Shown: piece after piece, positions 1 to 9,666 of the stretch
Numbering within the stretch: the stretch's first letter is position 1
How the letters are laid out: every line of letters begins with the position of its first letter
Source of the DNA: Streptomyces sp. Ru62
GTDB lineage: Bacteria; Actinomycetota; Actinomycetes; Streptomycetales; Streptomycetaceae
Assembly (NCBI RefSeq): GCF_002920615.1
Contig: NZ_PQSU01000018.1
Span: 62,001 to 126,000 of the forward strand
Reading direction: 5' to 3'
Length of the DNA: 64,000 bases
Program-made: the position numbers and the translations under genes
The notes under the pieces: model-generated
What the model saw: the letters and a program-made list of their open reading frames with translations, nothing else
Databases searched by the model: none
Told to the model about the DNA's origin: nothing

Positions 1-7
1 ATCCACC

Positions 8-442
8 ATGGCGAGCGATGCGCCGACCGCCCACGCATCCGACCTCGACTGGCTGCTGAGCGGCCTCGTGCAGCGCGTACCGCACACCACCAGCGCGGTG
101 CTCCTGTCCTGCGACGGACTGGTGAAGTCCGTGCACGGCCTGGACGCCGACAGCGCCGACCACATGGCGGCCCTGGCCTCCGGGCTGTACTCCCTCGGCC
201 GCAGCGCGGGCGTCCGGTTCGGCGACGGCGGGGACGTCCGCCAGGTCGTCGTCGAACTCGACGCGACCCTGCTGTTCGTCACCACTGCCGGCTCCGGCAC
301 CTGCCTCGCCGTGCTGGCGGGCCGTGAGGCCGACGCGGCGGTGCTCGGCTACGAGATGGCGATGCTGGTCAAGAGCGTCCGCCCCTACCTGGTCACCGCG
401 CCCCGGCAGCACGCCGTCGAATCCACGGCGACGAGGCCCTGA
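8..442 (+). CDS. cvnB: Roadblock/LC7 conservon protein CvnB
   Basis: This 144-residue protein is a roadblock/LC7-type regulator, the second member of a Streptomyces conservon. Family members are thought to act as GTPase-activating or scaffold subunits for the small GTPase encoded two genes downstream, at the membrane next to a sensor-kinase-like CvnA. The sequence begins with the typical DLDWLLSGLVQRVPHTTSAVLLS stretch in which a conserved Asp-Trp-Leu-Leu precedes the alpha/beta roadblock fold. Its stop codon lies 2 nt before the GTG of the next gene, so the genes are almost certainly co-transcribed. The expected cvnA gene would lie off the left edge of the window. The assignment rests on sequence pattern plus gene order. 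Confidence 0.9.
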   Translation: MASDAPTAHASDLDWLLSGLVQRVPHTTSAVLLSCDGLVKSVHGLDADSADHMAALASGLYSLGRSAGVRFGDGGDVRQVVVELDATLLFVTTAGSGTCLAVLAGREADAAVLGYEMAMLVKSVRPYLVTAPRQHAVESTATRP

Positions 443-444
443 GC

Positions 445-816
445 GTGGCCGCAGCCGGCGACGGGCCCTGGCTGGACGACGCGGCCGGACGGCTCGTGCG
501 GCCGTTCACGGTCAGCAACGGCCGCACCGAACCCAGCATCGCCCTCGACCTGATGTCGCAGGTGATGGCCACCGGCGTCACCCCGCTCGGCTACCTCGGC
601 CCCGAGCACGCGCAGGCGCTCGACCTGTGCCGCGCGCCCGTGTCGGTCGCCGAGGTCGCCGCCCAGCTCAAACTGCCCGCCGTGGTCACCAAGGTGCTGC
701 TCTCGGACCTGGTCGACTGCGGCGCGCTGACCACGAAGCCGCCCGTGTACCACCACACTCCCACTGACCGGTCTCTGCTGGAGGCAGTGCTCGATGGACT
801 ACGACGACAGCTCTGA
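445..816 (+). CDS. cvnC: DUF742 conservon protein CvnC
   Basis: A 123-residue DUF742 protein, third member of the conservon. It contains the hallmark segment (around residues 15-30) with VRPFTVSNGRTEP and a C-terminal helix-turn-helix-like part (VAEVAAQLKLPAVVTKVLLSDLVDCGAL), which suggests a winged-helix fold. Its biochemical role is not established; conservon products are proposed to form a membrane-associated complex resembling eukaryotic G-protein signalling. The GTG start follows the cvnB stop by 2 nt and the 3' end overlaps the GTPase gene by 23 nt, indicating translational coupling. Confidence 0.9.
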   Translation: MAAAGDGPWLDDAAGRLVRPFTVSNGRTEPSIALDLMSQVMATGVTPLGYLGPEHAQALDLCRAPVSVAEVAAQLKLPAVVTKVLLSDLVDCGALTTKPPVYHHTPTDRSLLEAVLDGLRRQL

Positions 817-1393
817 CCCGTTCCCGACCGCGCTCAAGATCCTGGTGGCGGGCGGGTTCGGCGTCGGCAAGACCACCTTTGTGGGCGCGGTCAGCGAGAT
901 CGCGCCGCTCAGCACGGAGGAGCTGCTCACCACGGTCAGCGTCGGCACGGACAGCCTCGACGGCGTCGAGAACAAGATGGAGACCACGGTCGCCATGGAC
1001 TTCGGCCGGATCACCCTCGATCCGCACCATGTGCTGTACCTGTTCGGCACGCCGGGGCAGGAGCGGTTCTGGTTCATGTGGGACGAGCTGTCCGAGGGGG
1101 CCCTCGGCGCGGTCATCCTCGCCGACACCCGGCGCCTTCAGGACTGCTTCGCGGCCGTGGACTTCTTCGAGGAACGCGGGCTCGCCTTCATCGTCGCCCT
1201 CAACGAGTTCGACGGCGCCCACCGCTACGACCCCGAGGAGGTGCGGGCCGCCATCGACCTCGACCCGGAGGTCCCGGTGGTCCGCTGCGACGCCCGGATC
1301 TCCAGCTCCGGCGTCCAGACCCTGCTCGTCCTCGTCCGCCATCTGCTCGCCCACGCCCCGGCGACCGCACCCAGCCACGGCGCCCACATGTGA
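794..1393 (+). CDS. cvnD: Conservon small GTPase CvnD
   Basis: A 199-residue P-loop GTPase of the MglA/CvnD type. The G1 motif GGFGVGKTT lies at residues 20-28, the G3 region GTPGQ at 85-89, and an NEFD sequence at 137-140 stands where canonical Ras proteins have NKxD, a common divergence in CvnD proteins. It should bind and hydrolyse GTP and act with the CvnB roadblock partner in an uncharacterised membrane signalling complex. The start overlaps cvnC by 23 nt. Confidence 0.93.
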   Translation: MDYDDSSDPFPTALKILVAGGFGVGKTTFVGAVSEIAPLSTEELLTTVSVGTDSLDGVENKMETTVAMDFGRITLDPHHVLYLFGTPGQERFWFMWDELSEGALGAVILADTRRLQDCFAAVDFFEERGLAFIVALNEFDGAHRYDPEEVRAAIDLDPEVPVVRCDARISSSGVQTLLVLVRHLLAHAPATAPSHGAHM

Positions 1394-1454
1394 TCCCGCC
1401 CTACCGCCCACGGAGTCCCTATATGAGGTACGCCCACAGCGACGGAGCCCGGCC

Positions 1455-2030
1455 ATGAGCTACGAGCCGCCCCGGCCGATCCGGGGTCTGCTGCTCACCC
1501 CCGAGGACAAGGAGGCCCCCGCCCGCGTCCACCGACTGCGCCGGCTCGGCCTGGCGGACCGGCCCGACCCCACGCTCGACGCCTTCGCCGGCCACCTCGC
1601 GCAGCTCACGGGCGCGCTCTACGCGATGGTCAACTTCATCGGCGAGGAGCACCAGTTCTTCGCGGGCCTGAGCGCCCCGGCCACCTCCCCGGTCGTGCGG
1701 GACGACGGAACCAGGGCCGAGATCGGCCGGGTGCTGCCGCGCGACCATGGTTTCTGCCCCCATGTGGTGGTCCGCCGCAAGGCCCTCGTCCTGGAGGACG
1801 TCGGCGACTATCCACGGTTCGCGTGCAATCCGGTCGTCGACGGGTACGGGATCCGCTCCTACCTCGGCGCCCCGCTCATCGACAGCTCCGGCATGGCGCT
1901 CGGCACCGTGTGCGCCGCCGACACAGTGCCCCGCGCGTGGGGCAGGGCCGGCCTGGACACCATCAAGGCGCTCGCCGCCGATCTCGTCGTACGCCTCGAA
2001 CGGAGTACCGGGGACGGTCTGCCTCTCTGA
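1455..2030 (+). CDS. GAF-domain protein associated with conservon
   Basis: A 191-residue protein that consists largely of a GAF domain (roughly residues 35-190). The visible hallmarks are HQFFAGL near residue 68, RDHGFCPHVVVRRKALVLEDV around 96-116 and YLGAPLIDSSGMALGTVCAAD towards the end, a pattern typical of stand-alone GAF sensors. It may bind a small ligand or sense redox state; no catalytic domain is attached. The ATG at 1455 is chosen because the long upstream extension of the frame has no GAF-related content and overlaps cvnD in another frame. It lies about 60 nt after cvnD in the same direction, so it may be the last gene of the conservon operon. Confidence 0.85.
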   Translation: MSYEPPRPIRGLLLTPEDKEAPARVHRLRRLGLADRPDPTLDAFAGHLAQLTGALYAMVNFIGEEHQFFAGLSAPATSPVVRDDGTRAEIGRVLPRDHGFCPHVVVRRKALVLEDVGDYPRFACNPVVDGYGIRSYLGAPLIDSSGMALGTVCAADTVPRAWGRAGLDTIKALAADLVVRLERSTGDGLPL

Positions 2031-2228
2031 CGCGCGGAACACCGTGCGGGGGCGGCGTGACGGGCGTTTTCGGGGGGCATGTAGGAAAGCTGAGGCGCCG
2101 GTTAAGAAAAGCTCGATGGACCCCGGCTCCCGCGTACGGCAGATTGCAGGGTGATTCCACCCCTCTGACCCGGTGCGGGCTCCTTCGGCGTGCCCGTGGG
2201 CCGGGCCTCACTCACAGGAGCCGTAGCG

Positions 2229-3257
2229 TTGAAGGCGCTGGTCAAGGAGAAGGCGGAGCCGGGACTCCGGCTGACGGACGTCCCGGAGCCCGCCATCGGC
2301 CCCGGTGACGTACTGATCAAGGTCATGCGGACCGGTATCTGCGGCACCGATCTGCACATCCGGTCCTGGGACGGCTGGGCCCAGCAGGCGATCCGCACCC
2401 CGCTCGTGCTCGGGCACGAGTTCGTCGGGCAGGTCGTCGAGACCGGGCGGGACGTGACCGACATCCGCATCGGCGACCGGGTCAGCGGCGAGGGCCACCT
2501 GGTGTGCGGCAAGTGCCGCAACTGCCTGGCCGGCCGGCGTCACCTCTGCCGGGCCACCGTCGGCCTCGGTGTCGGCCGCGACGGCGCGTTCGCCGAGTAC
2601 GTCGCCCTGCCCGCGTCCAACGTCTGGGTGCACCGCGTGCCCGTCGACCTCGACGTCGCCGCGATCTTCGACCCGTTCGGCAACGCCGTGCACACCGCGC
2701 TCTCCTTCCCGCTGGTCGGCGAGGACGTGCTGATCACCGGCGCGGGCCCGATCGGCCTGATGGCCGCCGCCGTGGCACGTCACGCCGGCGCCCGCAACGT
2801 CGTCGTCACCGACGTCAGCGAGGAGCGCCTGGAGATCGCCCGCAAGATAGGGGTGAGCCTGGCCCTGAACGTGGCCGAGTCCACCATCGCCGACGGACAG
2901 CGCGAACTGGGGCTGCGCGAGGGCTTCGACATCGGCCTGGAGATGTCCGGCCGGCCCGAGGCCATGCGCGACATGATCGCGAACATGACGCACGGCGGCC
3001 GGATCGCCATGCTCGGCCTGCCCGCCCAGGAGTTCCCGGTGGACTGGGCGCGGATCGTCACCTCGATGATCACCATCAAGGGCATCTACGGCCGCGAGAT
3101 GTTCGAGACCTGGTACGCGATGTCGGTGCTGCTGGAGGGCGGCCTGGACCTCGCCCCCGTGATCACCGGCCGGTACGACTACCGCGACTTCGAGGCGGCC
3201 TTCGCCGACGCCGCGAGCGGCAAGGGCGGCAAGGTCATCCTGGACTGGACCGCGTAA
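2229..3257 (+). CDS. tdh: L-threonine 3-dehydrogenase
   Basis: A 342-residue zinc-dependent medium-chain dehydrogenase that oxidises L-threonine to 2-amino-3-ketobutyrate with NAD+. The catalytic zinc site is seen in GICGTDLHI and GHEFVGQV, the structural zinc loop in CGKCRNCLAGRRHLC, and the nucleotide-binding turn in GAGPIGLM. The TTG at 2229 gives the N-terminus MKALVKEKAEPGL, standard for Tdh, and is preceded by AGGAG at good spacing; the upstream ATG would add unrelated residues. The length matches the family (about 341). It is followed 45 nt later by kbl, which uses its unstable product. Confidence 0.95.
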   Translation: MKALVKEKAEPGLRLTDVPEPAIGPGDVLIKVMRTGICGTDLHIRSWDGWAQQAIRTPLVLGHEFVGQVVETGRDVTDIRIGDRVSGEGHLVCGKCRNCLAGRRHLCRATVGLGVGRDGAFAEYVALPASNVWVHRVPVDLDVAAIFDPFGNAVHTALSFPLVGEDVLITGAGPIGLMAAAVARHAGARNVVVTDVSEERLEIARKIGVSLALNVAESTIADGQRELGLREGFDIGLEMSGRPEAMRDMIANMTHGGRIAMLGLPAQEFPVDWARIVTSMITIKGIYGREMFETWYAMSVLLEGGLDLAPVITGRYDYRDFEAAFADAASGKGGKVILDWTA

Positions 3258-3302
3258 CCCCCTTCCCCCGCAAGCACCTTCAGGTATTTCAGGAGCACCC
3301 TC

Positions 3303-4492
<1,190 letters not shown>

Positions 4493-4496
<4 letters not shown>

Positions 4497-4526
4497 CCAG
4501 GGCGGACGCCCTGGGATAATGGGGGC
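4493..4526 (+). promoter_or_regulatory. Candidate leaderless promoter of the LysR gene
   Basis: GATAAT at 4515-4520 matches the -10 consensus at five of six bases and ends 6 nt before the ATG at 4527, with a weak -35 (CTGACC, 4493-4498) 16 nt upstream. There is no Shine-Dalgarno sequence, so transcription probably starts at the ATG and gives a leaderless mRNA. Confidence 0.45.
4497..4514 (+). terminator. Short hairpin after kbl
   Basis: CCAGGGC and GCCCTGG form a 7-bp perfect stem with a 4-base loop directly after the kbl stop codon. No U-tract follows, as is usual in high-GC actinobacteria. It also overlaps the presumed promoter of the next gene, so its role as terminator is inferred. Confidence 0.4.
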
Positions 4527-5429
4527 ATGATCGAGGCACGGCGGCTCCACATCCTCCGTGCGGTGGCCGACCACCGCACGGTCACGGCGGCGGCCGCCGC
4601 GCTCTACCTCACCCCGTCCGCCGTCTCCCAGCAGCTCACGGCCCTGGAGCAGGAGACCGGCCATCGCCTGGTCGAGCGCGGCGCCAAGGGCGTACGGCTC
4701 ACGCCGGCGGGCGAGATCCTGCTCAGCCACACCAACGCGGTCCTCGCCCAGCTGGAGCGGGCGGAGGCAGAGTTGGCCGCCTACGGCTCGGGTGAGGCGG
4801 GCACGGTCACCGTGGCCGCCTTCGCGACCGGCATCGCCCAGGTCGTGGCCCCGGCCGTGGCCCGCCTCGCCCACCACGCGCCCGGCATAAGGATCCGCGT
4901 GCAGGACGCGGAGGGCGACGCCAGCCTGCCCATGGTCCTGGACCGGCAGGTCGACGTCGCGGTCGCCGTCGAGTACCGGGGCGCGCCGTCCGCCGACGAT
5001 CCCCGCCTGACCCATGTGCCGCTCTACGCCGAGCCGTTCGACGCCGTCGTGCCTCTCGGGCACCGCCTGGTGGACGCTCCCGAGGTCCCCCTCGCCGAAC
5101 TGGCCAAGGACGCCTGGATCGGGCCGTACCCCGGCAACCCCTGCCACGACGTGGTCGTCCTCGCCTGCGAGAGCGCCGGCTTCCAGCCCCGCCTGGAACA
5201 CTCCTCCGACGACTTCCGGGCCGTCGTGGCCCTCGCCTCGGCCGACGCGGGCGTGGCCCTCGTCCCGCGCTCCGCGCTGCGCGGCATGGACCTCACCGGC
5301 GTGGTCGTCCGCCCCGTCGACGGTGTCGCCCCGACCCGCCGGGTGTTCGCCGCCGTCCGCCGGGGGGCCGAGGGGCACCCGCTGATCCGCCCGGTGCTGG
5401 AGGCGCTCGGCGAGGCGGCGCAGGCGTGA
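4527..5429 (+). CDS. LysR-family transcriptional regulator
   Basis: A 300-residue LysR-type regulator. Residues about 3-62 form the winged helix-turn-helix (LHILRAVADHRTVTAAAAALYLTPSAVSQQLTALE read in parts), and residues about 90-295 form the periplasmic-binding-protein-like effector domain. The ligand is unknown. It follows tdh-kbl in the same orientation but has its own probable leaderless promoter, so a role in threonine or glycine metabolism is possible but unproven. Confidence 0.9.
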   Translation: MIEARRLHILRAVADHRTVTAAAAALYLTPSAVSQQLTALEQETGHRLVERGAKGVRLTPAGEILLSHTNAVLAQLERAEAELAAYGSGEAGTVTVAAFATGIAQVVAPAVARLAHHAPGIRIRVQDAEGDASLPMVLDRQVDVAVAVEYRGAPSADDPRLTHVPLYAEPFDAVVPLGHRLVDAPEVPLAELAKDAWIGPYPGNPCHDVVVLACESAGFQPRLEHSSDDFRAVVALASADAGVALVPRSALRGMDLTGVVVRPVDGVAPTRRVFAAVRRGAEGHPLIRPVLEALGEAAQA

Positions 5430-5448
5430 GGCTTCCGTAACAACGCCG

Positions 5449-5481
5449 TCTCATATCAGGGATAGCGTCCCGGATATGAGA
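5449..5481. promoter_or_regulatory. Dyad operator over the XRE-cupin start
   Basis: TCTCATATC (5449-5457) and GATATGAGA (5473-5481) form a perfect 9-bp inverted repeat that spans the start codon at 5476. Between the arms lies TAGCGT (5463-5468), a TANNNT-type -10 element ending 7 nt before the ATG, which fits a leaderless promoter. A protein bound to this dyad would cover the transcription start, so autorepression by the XRE protein is the simplest reading. Confidence 0.5.
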
Positions 5482-6042
5482 AACGAGGACGCTGTCGATC
5501 TCCTCATCGGCGCCCGGCTCGCCGAACTGCGCGCCCAGCACGGCTGGTCCCTGGGCGAGCTGGCGGAGCGCAGCGGGGTCAGCCGGTCCACCCTGTCGCG
5601 CGCCGAGCGCGCGGAGACCAGCCCCACCGCCGCCCTGCTGAACCGGCTCTGTCACGTCTACGGCCGCACGATGTCCCAGCTGCTCAGCGAGGTCGAGGCG
5701 GCGCCGGCCCCGCTGGTCCGGGCCGCCGACCAGCAGGTGTGGGAGGACCGCGCCTCCGGCTTCGTCCGCCGGTCCGTGTCCCCGGCGCACACCGGACTGC
5801 GCGGCGAACTGGTCGAGGGCCGGCTCACCCCGGGCGCGGACATCGCCTACGACCGCCCGCCCGTGCCCGGCCTGGAACAGCACCTGTGGCTGCTGGAGGG
5901 AGGGCTGGAGGTGACCGTGGGGGACCAGGTGCACCGGCTCGGCGCGGGGGACTGCCTGCGTATGCGGGTGACCGGCGCGACTCGCTTCCGCTGCGCCGGT
6001 CCGGGCGAGGCGCGGTACGCGCTGGCGGTGGTACGGCCATGA
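5476..6042 (+). CDS. XRE-family regulator with C-terminal cupin
   Basis: A 188-residue two-domain regulator. Residues about 8-68 are a Cro/CI-type helix-turn-helix (LAELRAQHGWSLGELAERSGVSRSTLSRAERAETSP read in parts) and residues about 110-185 form a small beta-barrel cupin that usually binds a small molecule. Its stop codon overlaps the ATG of the following acetyltransferase (ATGA), so the two are translationally coupled and probably form a regulator/modifier pair. The dyad around its start suggests autoregulation. Confidence 0.9.
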   Translation: MRNEDAVDLLIGARLAELRAQHGWSLGELAERSGVSRSTLSRAERAETSPTAALLNRLCHVYGRTMSQLLSEVEAAPAPLVRAADQQVWEDRASGFVRRSVSPAHTGLRGELVEGRLTPGADIAYDRPPVPGLEQHLWLLEGGLEVTVGDQVHRLGAGDCLRMRVTGATRFRCAGPGEARYALAVVRP

Positions 6043-6608
6043 GGCAGCGCGGTGACGAGCCCGTGGGCCTCGGCGGGGACACGGCGACGAGGGTGGAACG
6101 CTGGGACGGCACCCGAGTACGCGACCGCGCCGGCGACTTGGCGGCGCTGCTGACCGACACCGTGGCCTCGGGCGCCTCCGTCGGCTTCCTCGCGCCGCTC
6201 GGCCACGCGGAGGCGGTCGCGTGGTGGCGGGAGCGGGCCGAGGCCACGGCGGCGGGACGGCTCGCCGTCTGGGCGGCCCTGGATCCCCTGGACCGGGTGA
6301 CCGGCACGGTCGGCCTGGCCTACCCCGACAAGCCGAACAGCGGGCACCGCGCCGAGCTGGTCAAGCTGATGGTGCACCGCTCGGCGCGCGGACAGGGCCT
6401 CGGTCGCCGGCTCCTCACCACCGCCGAACAGGCCGCCGCGGCCGACGGCCGCACCCTGCTCCATCTCGACACCGAGACGGGCAGCCCCGCCGAGGACCTG
6501 TACCGCTCGGCCGGCTGGACCAGGGCCGGGACCATCCCCGACTACGCGGCGAGCCCGGCGGGCGTGTTGCGGCCGACGACGCTGTACTACAAGCGGCTCG
6601 GGGCGTGA
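6039..6608 (+). CDS. GNAT-family N-acetyltransferase
   Basis: A 189-residue GNAT acetyltransferase that transfers an acetyl group from acetyl-CoA to an unknown amine. The acetyl-CoA binding segment VHRSARGQGLGRRLLTTAEQAA (split here by convention motif A, RxxGxG/A) is near residues 112-135, followed by LLHLDTETGSPAEDLYRSAGWTRAG, typical of motif B. The ATG chosen overlaps the stop of the XRE-cupin gene. The pairing of a cupin regulator with a GNAT enzyme is frequent in actinobacteria and suggests that the regulator controls it. Confidence 0.87.
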   Translation: MRQRGDEPVGLGGDTATRVERWDGTRVRDRAGDLAALLTDTVASGASVGFLAPLGHAEAVAWWRERAEATAAGRLAVWAALDPLDRVTGTVGLAYPDKPNSGHRAELVKLMVHRSARGQGLGRRLLTTAEQAAAADGRTLLHLDTETGSPAEDLYRSAGWTRAGTIPDYAASPAGVLRPTTLYYKRLGA

Positions 6609-6683
6609 CGGCCGGCGGGCGGCGCCGGGAGGGGTGGCGCCTGGGGGCGACGGCCGGGAGGGGTGACTGTCAGTGGCAGGGGC

Positions 6684-6696
6684 TACCGTGCGTGGC
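6684..6696 (+). promoter_or_regulatory. Candidate -10 of a leaderless MmcQ/YjbR-like gene
   Basis: TACCGT at 6684-6689 fits TANNNT and ends 7 nt before the ATG at 6697. No ribosome binding site lies between, so a leaderless start is likely, and this supports 6697 rather than the GTG at 6673 as the start. Confidence 0.4.
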
Positions 6697-7056
6697 ATGC
6701 CGGATGCACACGACGTACGCCGAATCGCCCTGTCCCTGCCGGACACCACGGAGAAGATCGCCTGGAGCATGCCCACCTTCAGGGTCGCCGGGAAGATGTT
6801 CGCGACCCTCCCCGAGGACGAGACGTCCATCGCCGTGCGCTGCCCCAAGGAGGAGCGCGACGAACTGGTGCTGGCCGAGCCGGAGAAGTTCTGGATCGCC
6901 GACCACGAGGCGCAGTTCGCCTGGGTGAGAGCGAGACTCGCCGCCCTGGAGGACGTGGACGAGCTGCGGGACATCCTGGCGGACTCCTGGCGCCAGGCCG
7001 CACCGCCCCGGCTCCTCGACGCGCATCCGGAGTTGGGGCTCCCGGCCGGGGGCTGA
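6697..7056 (+). CDS. MmcQ/YjbR-like DUF protein
   Basis: A 119-residue protein of the MmcQ/YjbR type, small cytoplasmic proteins with a CyaY-like alpha/beta fold. Typical segments are DVRRIALSLPDTTEKIAW near the N-terminus, FRVAGKMFATLPEDE and an AVRCPKEERDEL strand-helix unit. The function is not established; some members are described as DNA-binding on the basis of the fold. The start at 6697 is preferred because it is preceded by a -10-like element at leaderless spacing. Confidence 0.8.
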   Translation: MPDAHDVRRIALSLPDTTEKIAWSMPTFRVAGKMFATLPEDETSIAVRCPKEERDELVLAEPEKFWIADHEAQFAWVRARLAALEDVDELRDILADSWRQAAPPRLLDAHPELGLPAGG

Positions 7057-7194
7057 AAAGCCCGGCGGGCGCGGCCGGGGGGTGGCATGATCCCGCCTCG
7101 GCGGATGGGGAGCGCCCGTGGCGGGGCGGGAAGTGGTACGGACGGGATCGGCACGGCCGGGGGAACGGCCTGGTCGGGGAGGGGAGCGCTCGGG

Positions 7195-8487
7195 ATGACC
7201 GGCACGGACGCGCGGCGGGACGTCGCCGCCCAGGGGGTGCGGAAGGCGGCGGCCGGTGCCTCGGCGGTCTGGTCGCGGGACTTCGGACTCTTCTTCGTGG
7301 CCCGGGCCGTCGCCCGCCTCGGCGACACCATGCTGCCCGTCGCCCTCGCCGCCGGCCTGCTGGAACACGGGTACGGCGCGGGCGCGGTCGGCCTCGCCAT
7401 GGCCTCCACGGCCGCCGCGTTCGCGGGACTGGTCGTCTTCGGCGGGGTCATCGCGGACCGGTTCAGCACCCGCAGGCTGATGATCGGCGCCGACCTCGTC
7501 CGGCTCGGCTCCCAGTCCCTCGCCGCGGGCCTGTTCTTCACCGGGCACGTGGTGCTGTGGCAGATCTGCGCCATCGGCGTCGTCAACGGCGTGGCCGGCG
7601 CCGTCTTCCAGCCGGGCGTGGCCAGCACCGTGCCCCGCCTCGCCACCGACATCCAGGGCGCGAACGGAGCGATCCGCATCGCCGAGTCCGCCGCCCAGCT
7701 CGCCGGTCCGGCCGTCGCCGGCGTCCTGGTGGGCCTCGCCTCGCCCGGTGGGGTCTTCGCCGCGCACGCCGCCACCTATGCGCTCAGCGCGCTGTGCCTG
7801 CTGCTCCTGCGGCTGCGCCCGCTCCCCGTCGCGGCCCGCGCCGCCACCGGCTCCGCCCTGCGCGCCTTCCGCGCCGATCTCGTCGACGGCTGGCGGGAGT
7901 TCCGCTCCCGCGCCTGGCTGTGGGGGGTCATCGCCGTCTGGTGCCTCTACATGATCGCCGTATGGGGCCCGACCGTGCCGCTGGTGGCCACCGAGGTCGT
8001 CCGGCACCATGGCCCCGGCGCCTACGGCCTGGTCAACTCGGCCCTCGGGGCGGGCACGGTGGTCGGCGGCCTGCTCGCCCTGCGGCTGCGCCCCCGCCGC
8101 ATGCTCCGCGCGGGCGCGCTCTCCCTCTTCGCCTTCTTCGGCTTCCCCGCGACCGTCGGGGCGGGCCTCGGCGTACCGGCCATGGCGGCCGGGGCCGCGG
8201 TCGCCGGCGCCGGGATGTCGTTCTGGGGCGTGATGTGGGCGACCACCGTGCAGACCCAGGTCCCGGCCGACGTCCTCAACCGCATCCACGCCTACGACGT
8301 GGCCGGCTCCCTCGCCATGATGCCGGTCGGCCAGGCCCTCGCCGGCCCTGCGGCCGAATCCCTGGGCGCCGACCACGTCCTGCTGGCCGCGGCGGCGGTG
8401 AGCCTCGCGGTGGCGGCCATCCTGCTGGCGATCCCCCCGATACGCGACCTGCCCCGGGCCGACGCCACCGCACCCGCCGCACCGTGA
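7195..8487 (+). CDS. MFS transporter (EntS/MFS_3 type)
   Basis: A 430-residue polytopic membrane protein with about 12 hydrophobic segments, of the major facilitator superfamily group that includes enterobactin exporter EntS and many macrolide or multidrug exporters. RDFGLFFVARAVARLGDTML near the N-terminus and VIADRFSTRRLMIGADLVRLGS (motif A region after TM2) are characteristic. It should export a small molecule by proton antiport; the substrate is unknown. The ATG at 7195 is preceded by GGGAGGGGAG; an upstream in-frame ATG at 7087 would add 36 mostly low-complexity residues. Confidence 0.88.
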   Translation: MTGTDARRDVAAQGVRKAAAGASAVWSRDFGLFFVARAVARLGDTMLPVALAAGLLEHGYGAGAVGLAMASTAAAFAGLVVFGGVIADRFSTRRLMIGADLVRLGSQSLAAGLFFTGHVVLWQICAIGVVNGVAGAVFQPGVASTVPRLATDIQGANGAIRIAESAAQLAGPAVAGVLVGLASPGGVFAAHAATYALSALCLLLLRLRPLPVAARAATGSALRAFRADLVDGWREFRSRAWLWGVIAVWCLYMIAVWGPTVPLVATEVVRHHGPGAYGLVNSALGAGTVVGGLLALRLRPRRMLRAGALSLFAFFGFPATVGAGLGVPAMAAGAAVAGAGMSFWGVMWATTVQTQVPADVLNRIHAYDVAGSLAMMPVGQALAGPAAESLGADHVLLAAAAVSLAVAAILLAIPPIRDLPRADATAPAAP

Positions 8488-8717
8488 GGACGAGGACCGG
8501 CCACGCCCTGATCCGCGCCGATGCGACCGTCATCCGCGGTGACTCGCGTGCCCTGCGGCGAGGGGGCGCCTTCGCCGGAGCCTGAGCGTGAGGCTTCACC
8601 TGCGGTCTGCTCCGTGGTGGTGGGACCGCTCGCCCGCCGGAGCTTCAGTGGGAGGCTCGCCGGCACCCTGGTCCGGGGCCGGCGTGAGACTCGCCCTTAC
8701 GCCCCGCGTGTCGGCGT

Positions 8718-9644
8718 TCAGCCGCGTCGCGCCTCGGCCGGCCGCCCCGCGCTCACGAAGTGGGCGATCCGTTCCCGCAGGGTCGCCGCGTCGAGGCCGT
8801 GGGCGGCCACGTGTTCCTCGATCGTGCCGTAGCGGCGCAGTTCGCGGCGGGCGACGCCGAGGCCGAGCACCCGGTGCGGGACATCCGTCAGTGCCTCGCT
8901 CACCGCGGCCGTCGATGTCCCGGCCAGGTACGGCTCGACCAGCACGACGTCCGTGCCCGCCGCCTCCGTCGCCCGGCGCAGCCCGGCCGCGTCGAACGGT
9001 CGTACGGTCGTCGCGTACAGCACCGTCACGTCCAGGCCCTCCGTCGCCGTGAGGACCTCGTCCAGCATCGGGCCCACGGCGACGACCACTCCGGAGCGGC
9101 CCTCGCGGACGGTGACGAAGTGCCGGCCGTCGATGACCCGTCCCTGCCGGTTGGACTGCAGGGACAGCCGGACGTACACCCGGTCGTCGCCCGCCGCGAC
9201 CGCGTGGTGCAGCAGCGTCTCGGCCTCGTCCGGGTGCCCGGGCACATGTACGGTCCAGCCGTCCAGCGTGTCGAGGAGGGCCACGTCCCCCGGGGCCATG
9301 TGCGTGAAGCCGCCGGCCGGCCAGTCGAAGGAGGCGGCGGCACTCACCAGCACCGCACCCGTGTCCTGATGACCCAGATCCAGCTTGACCTGCTCGAACG
9401 GCCGCTCCACGAGGAAGCTGGCGAAGGTGTGCACGATCGGCCGCAGCCCGGTGAGCGCCAGCCCCGCCGCCGCGCCGACCAGCAGCTGTTCACGGATGCC
9501 GACGTTGATCACCCGGTCGGGATGTCGGCGCTCGGCCTCGCGGAACCCGTCCCGGCCGATCTCGGCGAGGACGACCGCGACCCGGGGGTCCTCGTCCAGC
9601 ATCCGGGAGACGACGGGGGCGAAACGGTCACGCATGGTGTCCAT
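8718..9644 (-). CDS. Transketolase C-terminal subunit
   Basis: A 308-residue protein matching the pyrimidine-binding and C-terminal domains of transketolase. Residues about 35-190 contain the pyrimidine domain with the conserved INVGIREQ segment (Glu that activates thiamine diphosphate) and the last 110 residues form the transketolase C domain. It needs the N-terminal subunit encoded immediately upstream (22 nt gap, same strand) to make a complete ThDP enzyme. The start at 9644 has GGAAAGGG about 10 nt upstream. Split transketolases often act in specialised pathways rather than the pentose phosphate pathway; the substrate here is unknown. Confidence 0.9.
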   Translation of the reverse strand: MDTMRDRFAPVVSRMLDEDPRVAVVLAEIGRDGFREAERRHPDRVINVGIREQLLVGAAAGLALTGLRPIVHTFASFLVERPFEQVKLDLGHQDTGAVLVSAAASFDWPAGGFTHMAPGDVALLDTLDGWTVHVPGHPDEAETLLHHAVAAGDDRVYVRLSLQSNRQGRVIDGRHFVTVREGRSGVVVAVGPMLDEVLTATEGLDVTVLYATTVRPFDAAGLRRATEAAGTDVVLVEPYLAGTSTAAVSEALTDVPHRVLGLGVARRELRRYGTIEEHVAAHGLDAATLRERIAHFVSAGRPAEARRG

Positions 9645-9666
9645 GGAAGAGACCCTTTCCGGGAAG

